Source: Hydnum rufescens UP504
Lineage: Eukaryota; Basidiomycota; Agaricomycetes; Cantharellales; Hydnaceae
DNA: 53,227 nt
Reading direction: 5' to 3'
Assembly: GCA_014904985.1 (NCBI GenBank)
Contig: MU129161.1
Location: 24,398-77,624 of the forward strand
Shown: piece after piece, positions 29,445 to 39,729 of the stretch
Position numbering within the stretch: the stretch's first letter is position 1
Layout: each line of letters opens with the position of its first letter
Made by a program: the position numbers and the translations under genes
Notes under the pieces: generated by a model
Seen by the model: only the letters and a program-made list of their open reading frames with translations
Told to the model about the DNA's origin: nothing
Database searches by the model: none

Positions 29445-31614
29445 CTGCATCAATACCCAACAAAGTCTTCAGCATTGCATTAATGATAAAGTGGAAAAAC
29501 TTTGCCACCATGTATGGATCATTCGCAATGGCTCACTTGCATTGTGGGGTGCTAGGACCTGAAAACTGACTGAACTGGTCCAAATCTATGTCTGCTCCTG
29601 TAAAAACTTGCACCACAGGGTCATAGATATTGCAAGGATTGATAGTGACCCACAGACTGGGTGGGCCTCAGACCAAAGTAGTACTACACACTTTGCTCTG
29701 CACACCACTATGGGACTGATCTGTCCCCATTACATGACTAGCAGTTCTGTGAATGTGCTTCAGCAGGCATCCAACAGCTGGATTCAACACACTTTTCGAA
29801 GTTCCATACTCATCTGCTGCTCCTCACAGGTCCACCACCATCAAATTGTAGACATCAACCATATTTCACTTGAAATCTTTACAACCAACCTGGATACAAG
29901 CCTGCCACCTCTGTGCAATCCTGAATGCGATGAAAGGAAATGAGTGGTGCCTGTGAAACTGATGGGAATGGTGTTCAAGGCAGTACCATATATGCTCCAC
30001 AAATGACACATGCACAGGTCAATGAAATTCAATGCCTCCTTCTGCATAAGGAAAGAGACAAGGGAATGAAAGAGGCCAGAACCCAAAGTCCTCTTGCACA
30101 GGTCCACCATGGCCTCTCAATGGGACCCCAAAATCATTCACAGGGCAACATCCATGCCTCACAGCATAGCCTCCCTCATCTGATAAATTGAGCAGTGCAT
30201 GGCTAAGCAACTCCCCAGCAGATGCCACTGGCAGATCTGTTTCAGCACTGCCTAAATATGCAAGAGGCACTATGTTGGGGTCTTGAAAACAGCTATGTGA
30301 GCTGCAGTGATGCTAGCACCCCACACAAAACCAAACCTTCATCAAACTCATTGTCTTCTGTCATGAAGGCATGCAATTAACCCCATCAAATAGCAAAGAT
30401 CAAACAGTGGAAAAGATAACCAACCTACACCCAGTATGTAACCCTGCTGCTCTGACTCAATCTGTGTGGCTGCTAGAACCTCTATAGGCACATCATCCTC
30501 TGGCAATGATGCCAACATCTCTTCATTGATGCCATATGCTGAAAAGTAGGAGTTGTGAAAAAGCAACCACTGGAGAGCCAACAAAATGGCATGTTGCCGC
30601 ACCTGAAATGTGGACTTCAACCAAGACTTTGGAAGTGCCCTGAGACTGACAAAAGTTACAGCAATCAGAGAAGGGAGGATGAAGTGGGCCATGGCATCAG
30701 ATTCCCATGCAACATATCCCCAATATCACCTGCATTCATTGGGAAGCTGGTCACATTCCCTTGCATACCATTCTGCATGGATGCTGCATCATCTTTGTAC
30801 CAGTGCTTGGGATGTAATTTGAACATAAAGCAGTGAGTATAAATTGGCAATATTAATAACTGTTCAGGAATTGTGAGAATGCCTAGAACTGGAGGTACAG
30901 CTCCAATCCACATCCTATTTGCAAGATAGGCACTTTGTTCTGCTGTAGCACCTGCAAACACTTGGCACAGACACATGCATGAGTGGCTGCCTCAACCAGA
31001 TGGAGGCCTATGTCCTCCAACAACATGCCATTTGTAAGCACATGAGCTGGATGGGACATGACTGGATGAACATGATGACTGTTTGGGATCTGTGTCAGAG
31101 GCACCATGTCAATGTCTGAGGATTGTCTCTTGCAACTGCACACTGTGCACACAACACTCTAGACAGCATCATTCCCAGTGGCAGATATGAAATCCATAGC
31201 ACATGCCTGGACCTCACTAGCAGGGATACTACTGTCCTGACACATCATCACCTTTACCCAAGTATTATCATGCCTACATATTTGAAGTCCACACAACCAT
31301 GACATTTCTGGAAACTCCAGTCATCACAATCCATATGGGCATGTACATTCAGTGGCTTGCCTCCCACTTTGAGCCTGGACCACCCATCAACCCAGCATTC
31401 TTTTCCAAGTGACCATACAGGTACAACCATTCACATTCACAAGGGTTATGTATACCAGTAACCATATAGCTACAGAGCAACCTGCACTGGTCCATTCCCC
31501 TTCAGGCCTGAGCCCATAGAGAGTGTAGACCACAGGGAAGCAGTAGTAGCTATGGGACCCAGGCACAATCAAGTCCCCCATGTGACAGCTGACAGAAAGC
31601 ATTGGTGGAGGCAA
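29445..31614 (-). pseudogene. Helitron Rep/helicase ORF, N-terminal remnant
   Basis: Read right to left, the broken frames follow the usual fungal Helitron order. First comes a region with CVCAKCLQVLQQNKVP, ANRMWIGAVPPVLGILTIPEQLLILPIYTHCFMF and SWLKSTFQVRQHAILLALQWLLFHN with LPEDDVP (DUF6570-like). After that come the Helitron-like N domain pieces: FWPLSFPCLFPYAEGGIEF, then QVFTGADIDLDQFSQF and NDPYMVAKFFHFIINAMLKTLLGID ending at 29450. In the family this precedes the HUH Rep and Pif1-type helicase domains. Those are absent because the frame is cut by the alpha LTR. Many stops and frameshifts. Confidence 0.7.
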
Positions 31615-31750
31615 ATATTAGATATGTGGTCATCAGGAGAAGGCATGGCAGGTGATCCAGGGCAGATTGTATAGATCACAAGGGACTGTGATATAAAGTC
31701 TGTACCACTTTGTAGAAGGATAAAGTAAAAGAGAGGATCTGATTTATGCA

Positions 31751-32352
31751 TTTAGGGGTCTAGGAAATGCGGCTGTGAAAATAATCACATGATCAGAAAA
31801 GCGGAGAAGGTCCTAGAAGGAACAAGGGATGGAATATTAGATTGTGATAGAAACCTCTAGAATGGTAAGGAAGTTAGATGGGGGGATGATAGAATGTTCT
31901 AGAATGGGTCCTTAAAGGTATAAATATCCCTGCAATCTGGCATGGTAGAACAACAAATCCAATACTAGGACTAGCTAGTAGAAGTTTGTCTCATAGATAG
32001 CTTCCTCTGAATCATAGTGATTGACTGTTCCCTGGTATCAAGCCTTGTAAATTCACCTTGCCAGTACAATTAAGTACCTCTGGTGTGGTCCAGCTAGTGA
32101 ACAGAATGTGTGTAGTCCCACTAGTTGTAGAATAGCCCACTACAGTTAAAGCTCACTTGTATCTGAATCTGAATCTAAACCCAGGCATAGCAATCTGGTA
32201 AATACTGCATATCCAATACAGGCATCATGACCTGATACAACCTCTCACCTGGACTCCAAGTAGCCAGAACCTTTGATTACATAATACATGGATATTGACA
32301 CAATTGACATAGCACTACAGGCCATTGCTCTCTTACAACACTAGACCACTAC
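31751..32352. mobile_element. Candidate solo LTR (family epsilon)
   Basis: Ends are weakly inverted (TTTAGGGGTCTAG at 31751; CTAGACCACTACA at 32352). A TATA box (GGTATAAATATCC) lies near 31917. No coding frame. A target duplication is not evident, so the boundaries are tentative. Confidence 0.3.
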
Positions 32353-32488
32353 ATTTCCAGTTTGTCTCATCCTTCCTTGACTTGACTCAGAGTCATACTA
32401 CTTCTCCCTGAGGACCTCTATTGTGCCTTCTTGTCCAAGTCTGCAGCTTGTGAGTTGTAAGGTATTAATATCATTCCACCTCAGTAGT
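32353..32488. other. Short unassigned segment
   Basis: Nothing recognised. It ends with GTAGT, the left duplication of the next LTR. Confidence 0.3.
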
Positions 32489-33156
32489 TGTCAGGGTTCC
32501 ACCCCTTTTTCCAATCTACTCCAGTCAACTCCTGCCAACTCCAATACACTCCAGTCTATTCCAGAACTCCCCTCCCTCTGTCCATTCCACTCCACCCCTG
32601 CTTCCCCCGAGTTTGGTTTGCTTCCAGTTTGCTTCCAATTTAATTTAATTTCCTTTTCATTTCCTGTTGCTTCCTGTATGCTCCCATGCATTCCTGTTCC
32701 TGTCCACTTTCCCCCTGCCTGTGTTCCTGTTCCTGCCCCCCTGTAACCATCTCCTGTTTAGTGATCACTCCCCCATAGTATAGCAATCATGTATAAGTAG
32801 TCTGGCAGTGAAGTCCAGAGACCTCAGCTTTGGTCTCTCAGGATTTCTGCTGTTACTCTGGACTACAGGTCAGCCTTCTTGTATTCCTTGTTCATATTAC
32901 ATAATCTCAGGATTTCCACTGTTACTCCAGACTACAGCTCCAAGTATTTTCCAGTCAACTCCATGAGCTTAAGGACCGCTGTGCTCATTTCTGCCTAGTC
33001 CCTTCTGGGCTGCTGGACCACTCCTCCGACATCTCTAACCTCCTTATCTCATTCTTGCCTGGATTCTTGCAGACTTAGCCAGACTTACACCGGACTTAGC
33101 CAGAATTATTTGTGTTTACATTTGTTTGGTGCCCTCATCGCAGCATGGCCCTGACA
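32489..33156 (+). mobile_element. Solo LTR, family gamma
   Basis: 668 bp, starts TGTCAGGGTTCCACCCC and ends GGCCCTGACA, flanked by the exact 5-bp duplication GTAGT (32484-32488 and 33157-33161). It aligns with the 5' LTR of gypsy2 (47034-47675), sharing for instance TTTGGTGCCCTCATCGCAG near the end. No internal region is attached. Confidence 0.9.
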
Positions 33157-33161
33157 GTAGT

Positions 33162-33736
33162 GTGCAGTTCCTGCATACCTCTCCCACCTTCTTATAGCTT
33201 CTAGCTACACCTTGTGTACTTAGAGTGTCCTGTGAAACCTTGCACCATTCTCACTGACTAAGACTGAGGCTCAAGTTGGACAGCTTGCCCTCAGAGTTCT
33301 GTGGTCATACAACCTAGCCCATAAAACTCTTCTACAGCATGAGTCTCCCATTAGCAATAACAAGCAGAATAGTGGAGCATGATCAAGAGTTGACAGTGAT
33401 CAAGTTCAGACATTGCCATGGGATTTCCTGATTTTGGCATGGAACTTCAAAAGTTAAATTTCTAGGGTCTCTGAGCACTGAGCACTCCAAGATATTGACC
33501 ACTGTATTTTACCTACATTTGAAGCCCAATTACAAGCCTGTAGGCCCAATATTAAGCACACAGTGGGATTTTCAGAGTTTTTTTTTTTTTTTTCAAAAGT
33601 GCTGCTATTGGGTAATTGTGATTGCAGTCACTTAACTATATGCATTTTGAGCCCTTTCCTAAGTTTTCAGCTGTCTACAAGGTCTCTGTCAGACTCCAGA
33701 AAAATTGTTGTGTTTGGCTGTCCACAACTGTAGAGT
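33162..33736. other. Unassigned non-coding stretch
   Basis: No gene recognised. AT-rich, with a T15 run near 33580. Probably old repeat sequence. Confidence 0.3.
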
Positions 33737-34393
33737 GGAAATTAAAGATAAAATCCAAAAAAAAGATTTTAAATCTGATCAATGTCAGTGAAAAGACTGA
33801 AACTTGGGGCAGAGATAACCACCTGCATGACTGGCAACACTTGTAAGCCTAACCCTATTGGAAACCTCCAAATGCTCCCAACATCCCACAACTGTGCACA
33901 GGATGGGCCAATTTAGCCCCCCATCCTTCCTAATCTGAAGGTTCCCCATGGTCACACATCACCAACTGACAAACTATACATCCCCCAAAATGGCAGTCAC
34001 CAGCCCACACCTCATATATCAGATAATATTAGATATCTACCACAAAGCCAAAAGGAGTTGGGATGTTCAACAATGAACATGCTTATATTACAGCTATTTG
34101 ATTTCATGGGTTATTGATTTGGTCCATTTGAGCCCTTGAGAGACATGGCTTAGCAATGGAAGTACAGGTTGGTGATGTGTGACCATAGGGAACCTTCAGA
34201 TTAGGATGGATGGGGCTAACTTGACACATCCTGTGCACAGTTGTGGGATGTTGGGAGCATTTGGAGGTTTCCAATAGGGTCAGGCTTACAAGTGTTGCCA
34301 GTCATGTGGGTGGTTATCTCTGCCCCAAGTTTCGGTCTTTTCACCGACATTGATCAGATTTAAAATCTTCTTTCGGATTTTATCTTTAATTTC
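33737..34393. mobile_element. Foldback/MITE-like element with ~235-bp arms
   Basis: The left arm 33737-33973 and right arm 34166-34393 are inverted copies (GAAATTAAAGATAAAATCC.., CTTGGGGCAGAGATAACC, GTGATGTGTGACCAT..). About 190 nt of unique sequence lies between. The right arm keeps CpG at several places where the left has TpG or CpA (TTCGGTC..CACCGAC against GACTGAAAC/GTCAGTG). No transposase and no obvious duplication at the ends. Confidence 0.65.
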
Positions 34394-35305
34394 TGCCGGA
34401 ATTATCATTAATTTCCGCTCTAGCTTTAACTATGTTCACGAGACTGCAGAGTTAACCACCTGTGCAATTGGGTAGGAGTCTATGACAGTCCATGACATTG
34501 AACTTAAGTTCTATGGTCAATTAGAATTATCTGAATCATGCAGGTATACCTGAATATTTTTTTCTACCCTCCACATGTTCACGTAATCATACACCCATAT
34601 TAGGGATTGATACCTCTGCACCATGGTGGATTCCACAGTGACATATAATTCAGTACCTACATCAAATTTGTGGGGAGAGCCCCCCCACTTCCGTCTAGTT
34701 TGCCCCAAGTTATTGGAGGTCTGGGTGACTTCTGTTGATCCGCATTGTATATGCAATTTAGTAGACCGGAGCTACCCGAATGGAAAAATTGAAAAAGCGG
34801 CTATCTATAATTTACCAGCTGTAGCTTTACTGCCTGCAGAGTTCTCCATATAAATTTTAGCATCCGCTGTAAAAAAACTAACCTGTCAAGGTAAAAGCTG
34901 GCATTTCAGCCTGAAAACCGGCATTTCGGTGTACAAACTTGACATCTAAAAGTAGCGGCATGATAACTACGCGTCCAAATAGGTCATTCACGCAAGACAC
35001 TCGCTTACGCAAAATTTATGGGAAAATTATTTGGAACCAAATTTGGATTCCGGCCGCCGCGGGTCTTGGCCTAATTTAGTCTTGTTTAATTCAGAAGCGC
35101 GCGGCAGCAATCCCATATGGATAAAATGATTGATTTCACAGGACCCTGCTTCCCCAAAGATCGTTCTGATGAGGATTCTCGAAACACCGCCTCACACACT
35201 CTCATTCCTCGTCCCCTGTTACATTGGCGGCCTGGCAGACGTCTTCCTGGCCCAGATACGGGGTCAAATTGATACCAACAACAACCTCCCCTTTCTTTGT
35301 GTCTC
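34394..35305. other. Upstream intergenic sequence of the Hsp70-like gene pair
   Basis: No gene recognised. CpG becomes frequent from about 34.9 kb onward, unlike the transposon-rich part to the left. It probably contains the promoter of the next gene, but no motif can be assigned. Confidence 0.35.
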
Positions 35306-35572
35306 ATGGGCTGCGCTGCTTCGCGGCCTTCAACTGTTAGATATGAATATGATTTTCCACCCCCGACGCCCAAGGTGGAGTCCAAGATGGTGACATCACT
35401 CCAACAACCACCGCCACAGAGGCCAATGAAAGCGACATCAAAGGTGGAGTCAGTGACATCACTCCAACAACCAACACCACGAAGGCCAATGAAAGCTATG
35501 CTCCCTGAGTCTCGCGCCTACGATCAACCGGGGATGAGCTCTCGCCGCTGTAAGTCACAGCCTCATCTATAA
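35306..35572 (+). CDS. Small ORF with MGCAAS N-terminus, possible upstream ORF or 5' exon
   Basis: The 88-codon frame begins MGCAASRPSTVRYEYDFPPP. MGxxxS plus a Cys at position 3 is the classical N-myristoylation/palmitoylation signature. It then holds a two-copy repeat (VTSLQQP.P.RPMKA, from a 66-nt DNA repeat at about 35382-35510) and stops 76 nt before the ATG of the Hsp70-like gene. A GTAAGT lies at 35550 and AG sites at about 35630, but the joins tried do not keep an open frame into the next gene. It may be an upstream ORF, a separate small gene or the true start of the Hsp70-like protein. Confidence 0.35.
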   Translation: MGCAASRPSTVRYEYDFPPPTPKVESKMVTSLQQPPPQRPMKATSKVESVTSLQQPTPRRPMKAMLPESRAYDQPGMSSRRCKSQPHL

Positions 35573-35648
35573 AGGCCCCATTTGTTAAATTTACCGCGCG
35601 CGAAAAGCATCTTTAAAATCCAATAGAAGACAGAGGCGCGATCGAAAG

Positions 35649-38467
35649 ATGAGCCCCCAAGCTCTCCCGCCTCACTTACCGCGTTTGACACGAGCAAAGA
35701 GCGAACCTGGCGCGGTCTCAGAGCCATTAGCTCCGAGAATGAACCCCACAATGTCTTACGATGACCAGTTAGCCGGCCTTAATCGCAAACCAACAAAGTC
35801 TTCCCCGCATGCCCCTCCAGGAAGGTCTAAGGTCTCTGAAGGGAATGACTTGTCCATTTCCATCGACTTGGGGACGACACATTCTGCTGTGGCATTCTGT
35901 ACCTCATCATCCCCTCAAGTCAACCAAATATGCTATTGGCCTGGTTCCAGTCATCCTTTCCCTAAGATCCCCACATGTGTAGTGTACGACGGACTCGGCG
36001 ATGTTCGTGCATGGGGTGTAGAAGCAAAGGAAATTACCCTGAGAAAGGGATGGGTGCGCAGTGAATGGTACTTGATGCCTTGTCTGTGGACCTACCAACT
36101 CCTAATTGGAGCCGTGGAATTGATGTTAGGTTCAAATTGGGATTGGATCCTTCATTTGCGGCCAACGGTGTCCACACAATGCTTCCGGTACAGATAGCTT
36201 CTCCCCCCTACCCAAGGACTCTATCACTAACCTCCTTTTTAGTTTGGAAAAAAGTCGGGCGACGTCGTCGTAGACTACCTTTCTTCTCTTTGGCTTGTGT
36301 GTGCCTCTGATGTCTGGATTGGCTCTGTACCTGAATTCACTTCCCATTTATTTAGTACGCGAAAGGCCATATTATGCGGAAAAACACATTGCGTGATTTG
36401 AGTAAGTATTACGCGACCATGGCTGCTCGTGTCTCGGTGTCTGTGTTTCTGCTTCTAATACTCTTGTGCCAGATGTCGCCACCGTTTATCTCAGTATGTG
36501 TCTCGACGACCTTCATATTACGTCTGATTTTCAGAGGCTTCCGAGTACAGCCGTTCCGTCATCTTGGGACGCGCGTATATGTTTGATTTTGCGAGAGGCC
36601 GCCATCAAAGCGTGAGCCCTGTGCTGACGGATCCTTGAGGCAACGGTTTTGATCGTGGTTTGCTACAGTGGTTTAGTCGCTCAAATCACATCTCAAGATA
36701 CCAGTTGGATGGATCGCCTCCATATCATCGCGTACGCCTGGTCACATTGTCACAGCCCTCACACCACCCTCAATTTATTTTCCTTCTGGGTCAGGGAGCC
36801 AGAAGCCTCCGCTCTTTATTGTGTGTCTTTGCCGAAGATCATCAATAGACTCCAGCAGGGCCACCAGCTGATGGTGTGTAATGCCGGTGGAGCATTTGTT
36901 GTAAGTCCTCAACATGTCTCCCAAGGTGTACACTTACTCAGTATGGTTAGGACATGGCGGTTTACAACGTTCTGCGGTTGTGGGGGACTGCTGAGATCGT
37001 TGAATCATGCTTGCGATCCGGGAGGCATTGTGGTTCTCTGTTCCTCGATCTGCGATTCCGAGATCTTGTTTGCTCCCGCCTCGCCGGGCATCCTTCGCAT
37101 CTCGATGAAGCGAGTCTGGCGCATTTCCTTCTTAGTTTTGAAGTGGAGAAAAAAAACTTTCATGGTCGAGCGGATGATGACAAGTATTTCCACTTCAGAT
37201 GCTTAAGGCTCCAGGACCTTCGTAAGCCCCTTCAACTGGGTGTCTCAGCTATTATTTAACGGTCGTATCTTAGATGACCCTGCTATTGGGCTGGAGAACG
37301 GGGAGCTGATAATCCCGGGGTTTATTCTCCGGCAGAACGTTTTCGATCCTGTGATCACACAGGTTTGTGGCCTTCATCCCGAACGTTTTCGTCTCTATTT
37401 AAGGTATATTTATGGTGAGCATACCGCGACATGCAGGTTCTTGAAACGATCCAAGAGCAATTGCAAATTCTCAATGAACGGATTGATATGCTCGTCCTTG
37501 TAGGCGGGTTCGCGTTGAACGACTATCTCTTCCGCCGAATTAAGGTTTGTTTCTATTGCATCACTTGCCACTGCACTTGCATCTCCCTTCCTGAAGCATT
37601 CTAACTTCGGTAGGATACATTCGGCGGTCGAATAGGTCTGATATCCCGACCCGTAGACGGCGACTTATCATCAGTCCGTGGGGGATCAAGCGCAGGGCTT
37701 CCTGCTGCAAGTGCAAAGCCCCTGGTGACCTTGGTGGTCGCTCTGCAGAGCTTTATTATGCGAGTGAGGTTGCCTGCTGAACCTCTGGACAACATGCTAA
37801 GGCCCGCATACATTACGAGTACTGCAGGAGTACGAATATGTGAGAATAGGTGAATATATAGAGTCCCTGGAATTATCCTTCTACTCTTTGATTATCTCAT
37901 CAGCCATTCTTTAGAGTTCAATATGTGGTCCACAAGGGGGCCAAAATCAGACGAGGGGAGAGGATCGAAGTAGAATTGCGCAAATTCTCGACTTCGTCAT
38001 ATGGTATGCACCTCATGACTTGTGTTAATGTCTCCCCCCCTTCAACTCATTCTTCATGTTGCAGATAGTATTTTTGAGACAGTACTATACACCTCCGACT
38101 CTGATCGGATAATGCGATACGCGGATGAAGGGGAGACCACCGAGCTGTGCCGATGTTATGTTGATCTTTCGCCATTGCCAAACTTCCAGAGACAAGCTAG
38201 ATCTATTCCTTCTCATGGGTTCTATACAGGTGAGTACGCCTTTGCCCATCTTCGCGCCTTCGCCAGAAGATATATTGATTTGGGTCAACCTCCCGTCACG
38301 GTGTAGATTTTGAGCTAGGGTTCGAACTGGATACCGCTGGTAAGCTGGGGATTACTGCTTCCTGCTGATAGATTCGCATTTATCATTCTGTAAATGTAGA
38401 AGTTCGAGGCGTACTGCGTTATAACGGGCACGATTACGGGCCGATCGGTTTCGACTTTCGCAGTTGA
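35649..38467 (+). CDS. Hsp70-like ATPase-fold protein (HSPA12-type), 16 exons, 628 aa
   Basis: Exons, from reading frames and splice motifs: 35649-36067, 36130-36187, 36243-36296, 36356-36401, 36473-36493, 36551-36611, 36669-36731, 36795-36900, 36951-37221, 37274-37362, 37437-37544, 37614-37849, 37915-38003, 38065-38229, 38307-38339, 38400-38467. They total 1887 nt, one open frame; introns are 41-77 nt, all GT-AG. Motifs: phosphate-1 IDLGTTHS (72-79), VYDGLGDVRAWGVEAK, DVATVYLTVPSSWDA, MDRLHIIAEPEA, MVCNAGGAFVD (phosphate-2, normally DAGGGTVD), HCGSLFLDLRFRDLV, LVLVGGFALNDYLF (adenosine loop), ETVLYTSDSDRIMRYADEGE and GPIGFDF. The N-terminal 65 residues are Pro/Ser-rich. The family is expanded in Agaricomycetes; substrate unknown. 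The N and A in the phosphate-2 loop suggest impaired ATP hydrolysis. Confidence 0.88.
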
Positions 38468-39729
38468 CTCGTGCTCTTTCGCCGTATTAGTACCCTGGGC
38501 TCGGGTCCTCAAAGTGGACCTCCCTACATTCGCCATTCGGGACTTGCATGTGGTCAGTTGTCGTGATTCAGTAATGCCTGTTACGATCGACGGGTATGAA
38601 TCGCAGATTCACAACAGCTGTCTCTGGTTGGGCATCCAATATATTGCCACAACCTTGTACACGCGCTTCCCTCGTGGCTTGTGTTCTATCGATATTCCCA
38701 TCGCGAGACAACGTCCTTCCGTTTGAGAAGAAAACGCTATTCGGATCTTCCAGTGCTGAAATTAGTGGAAGATTGTTTCTCAGTTCTTCAACGTAAGTGC
38801 GGATTCCCATGTTTTCAGCTGGGGCCTCATGGATATTCCAGTGGGGTTGTGGGAGCACTGGAAAGGTATTTCCAGATGCTCCTCCCCCATCTTGCATCCA
38901 TGAAAATCCCTTGAACAGTGTATATTGTGCGCAGGGTCGTCTGTCGAAGCATGCCTTTCTTGCATTTTGAGATACACTGACAGGCTGTCATGTTTTGTAT
39001 AATGGTCAATCATCACAAAGGCGGATTCTCACAGCACAAGGCGGTCTTTTCGGGCAGAAACCATCACGTAAGGCACTTCGTTTCCGCTCGTGGCTCTGCT
39101 TCTATCACCTGGGGTTTGCGTCCCCGTGTGACGAAGTACCAATGCTTCCAGCGTCTCTGTTCTACGCCTCTTCCTCAGGCTGATCTTGGGAATTTGATCT
39201 GGAGCGATGAAATAAGGCCTCGCTGATCTGTGGCAATTCTCGCGTTACTCCAATTCAGAGACTCTCTTGTATGATGCCAACCTGTCATTTGAGGCTTGCC
39301 TTGCTCCCCCGATGGCCCCTACTACTCATGGTGGGTTGAGGCATTCTCCTCAGTAGTGACCAATCGAGTACCTATCCTTATCTTGTGCTGGGGAGTGCGA
39401 TTGAGATAAAGCTTGAGCTCTGTGACGGTGGTCGCTAAGTTCGGAATTTACTGAAATTAGGGATCCCGGTATCTTGGATATTGAACCTAGGTATGGTGGT
39501 ACCATATTTATTCAATTTCTACAAATGAGTGATCCTGGATATGTTCCTGCAGTGTTTCTCCGAATTAACCCCCGGGCGTTTAAAAATATGCGTTTCCCTA
39601 AAATTAATCACTAAGGGTTCTGCGAAATTGAATTATGTAGCGGCGGAGCGCTGTGGCCTGATAGGGCTCGCTTCGGCGACGTCCAGAAACTATACTTAAG
39701 GTCGACCAAATGCTTTGCGACTCTACAAG
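38468..39729. other. Spacer between the Hsp70-like genes with gene-like fragments
   Basis: No complete gene is recognised. CpG-rich like the flanking genes. On the plus strand there are short open pieces next to splice-like motifs: WARVLKVDLPTFAIRDLHV near 38505-38555, RYSDLPVLKLVEDCFSVLQ before a GTAAGT at 38795, and LGPHGYSSGVVGALERYF after TTTTCAG at 38818. They might be exons of an unrecognised gene or of a decayed one. I cannot assign a family. Confidence 0.3.

Noticed and set aside
36535..36550. Acceptor at TTTTCAG 36534 for intron 5 of Hsp70-like gene 1
   Set aside because: Gives the wrong frame; the acceptor at TACAG 36550 yields DVATVYLTVPSSWDA and keeps the total divisible by three.
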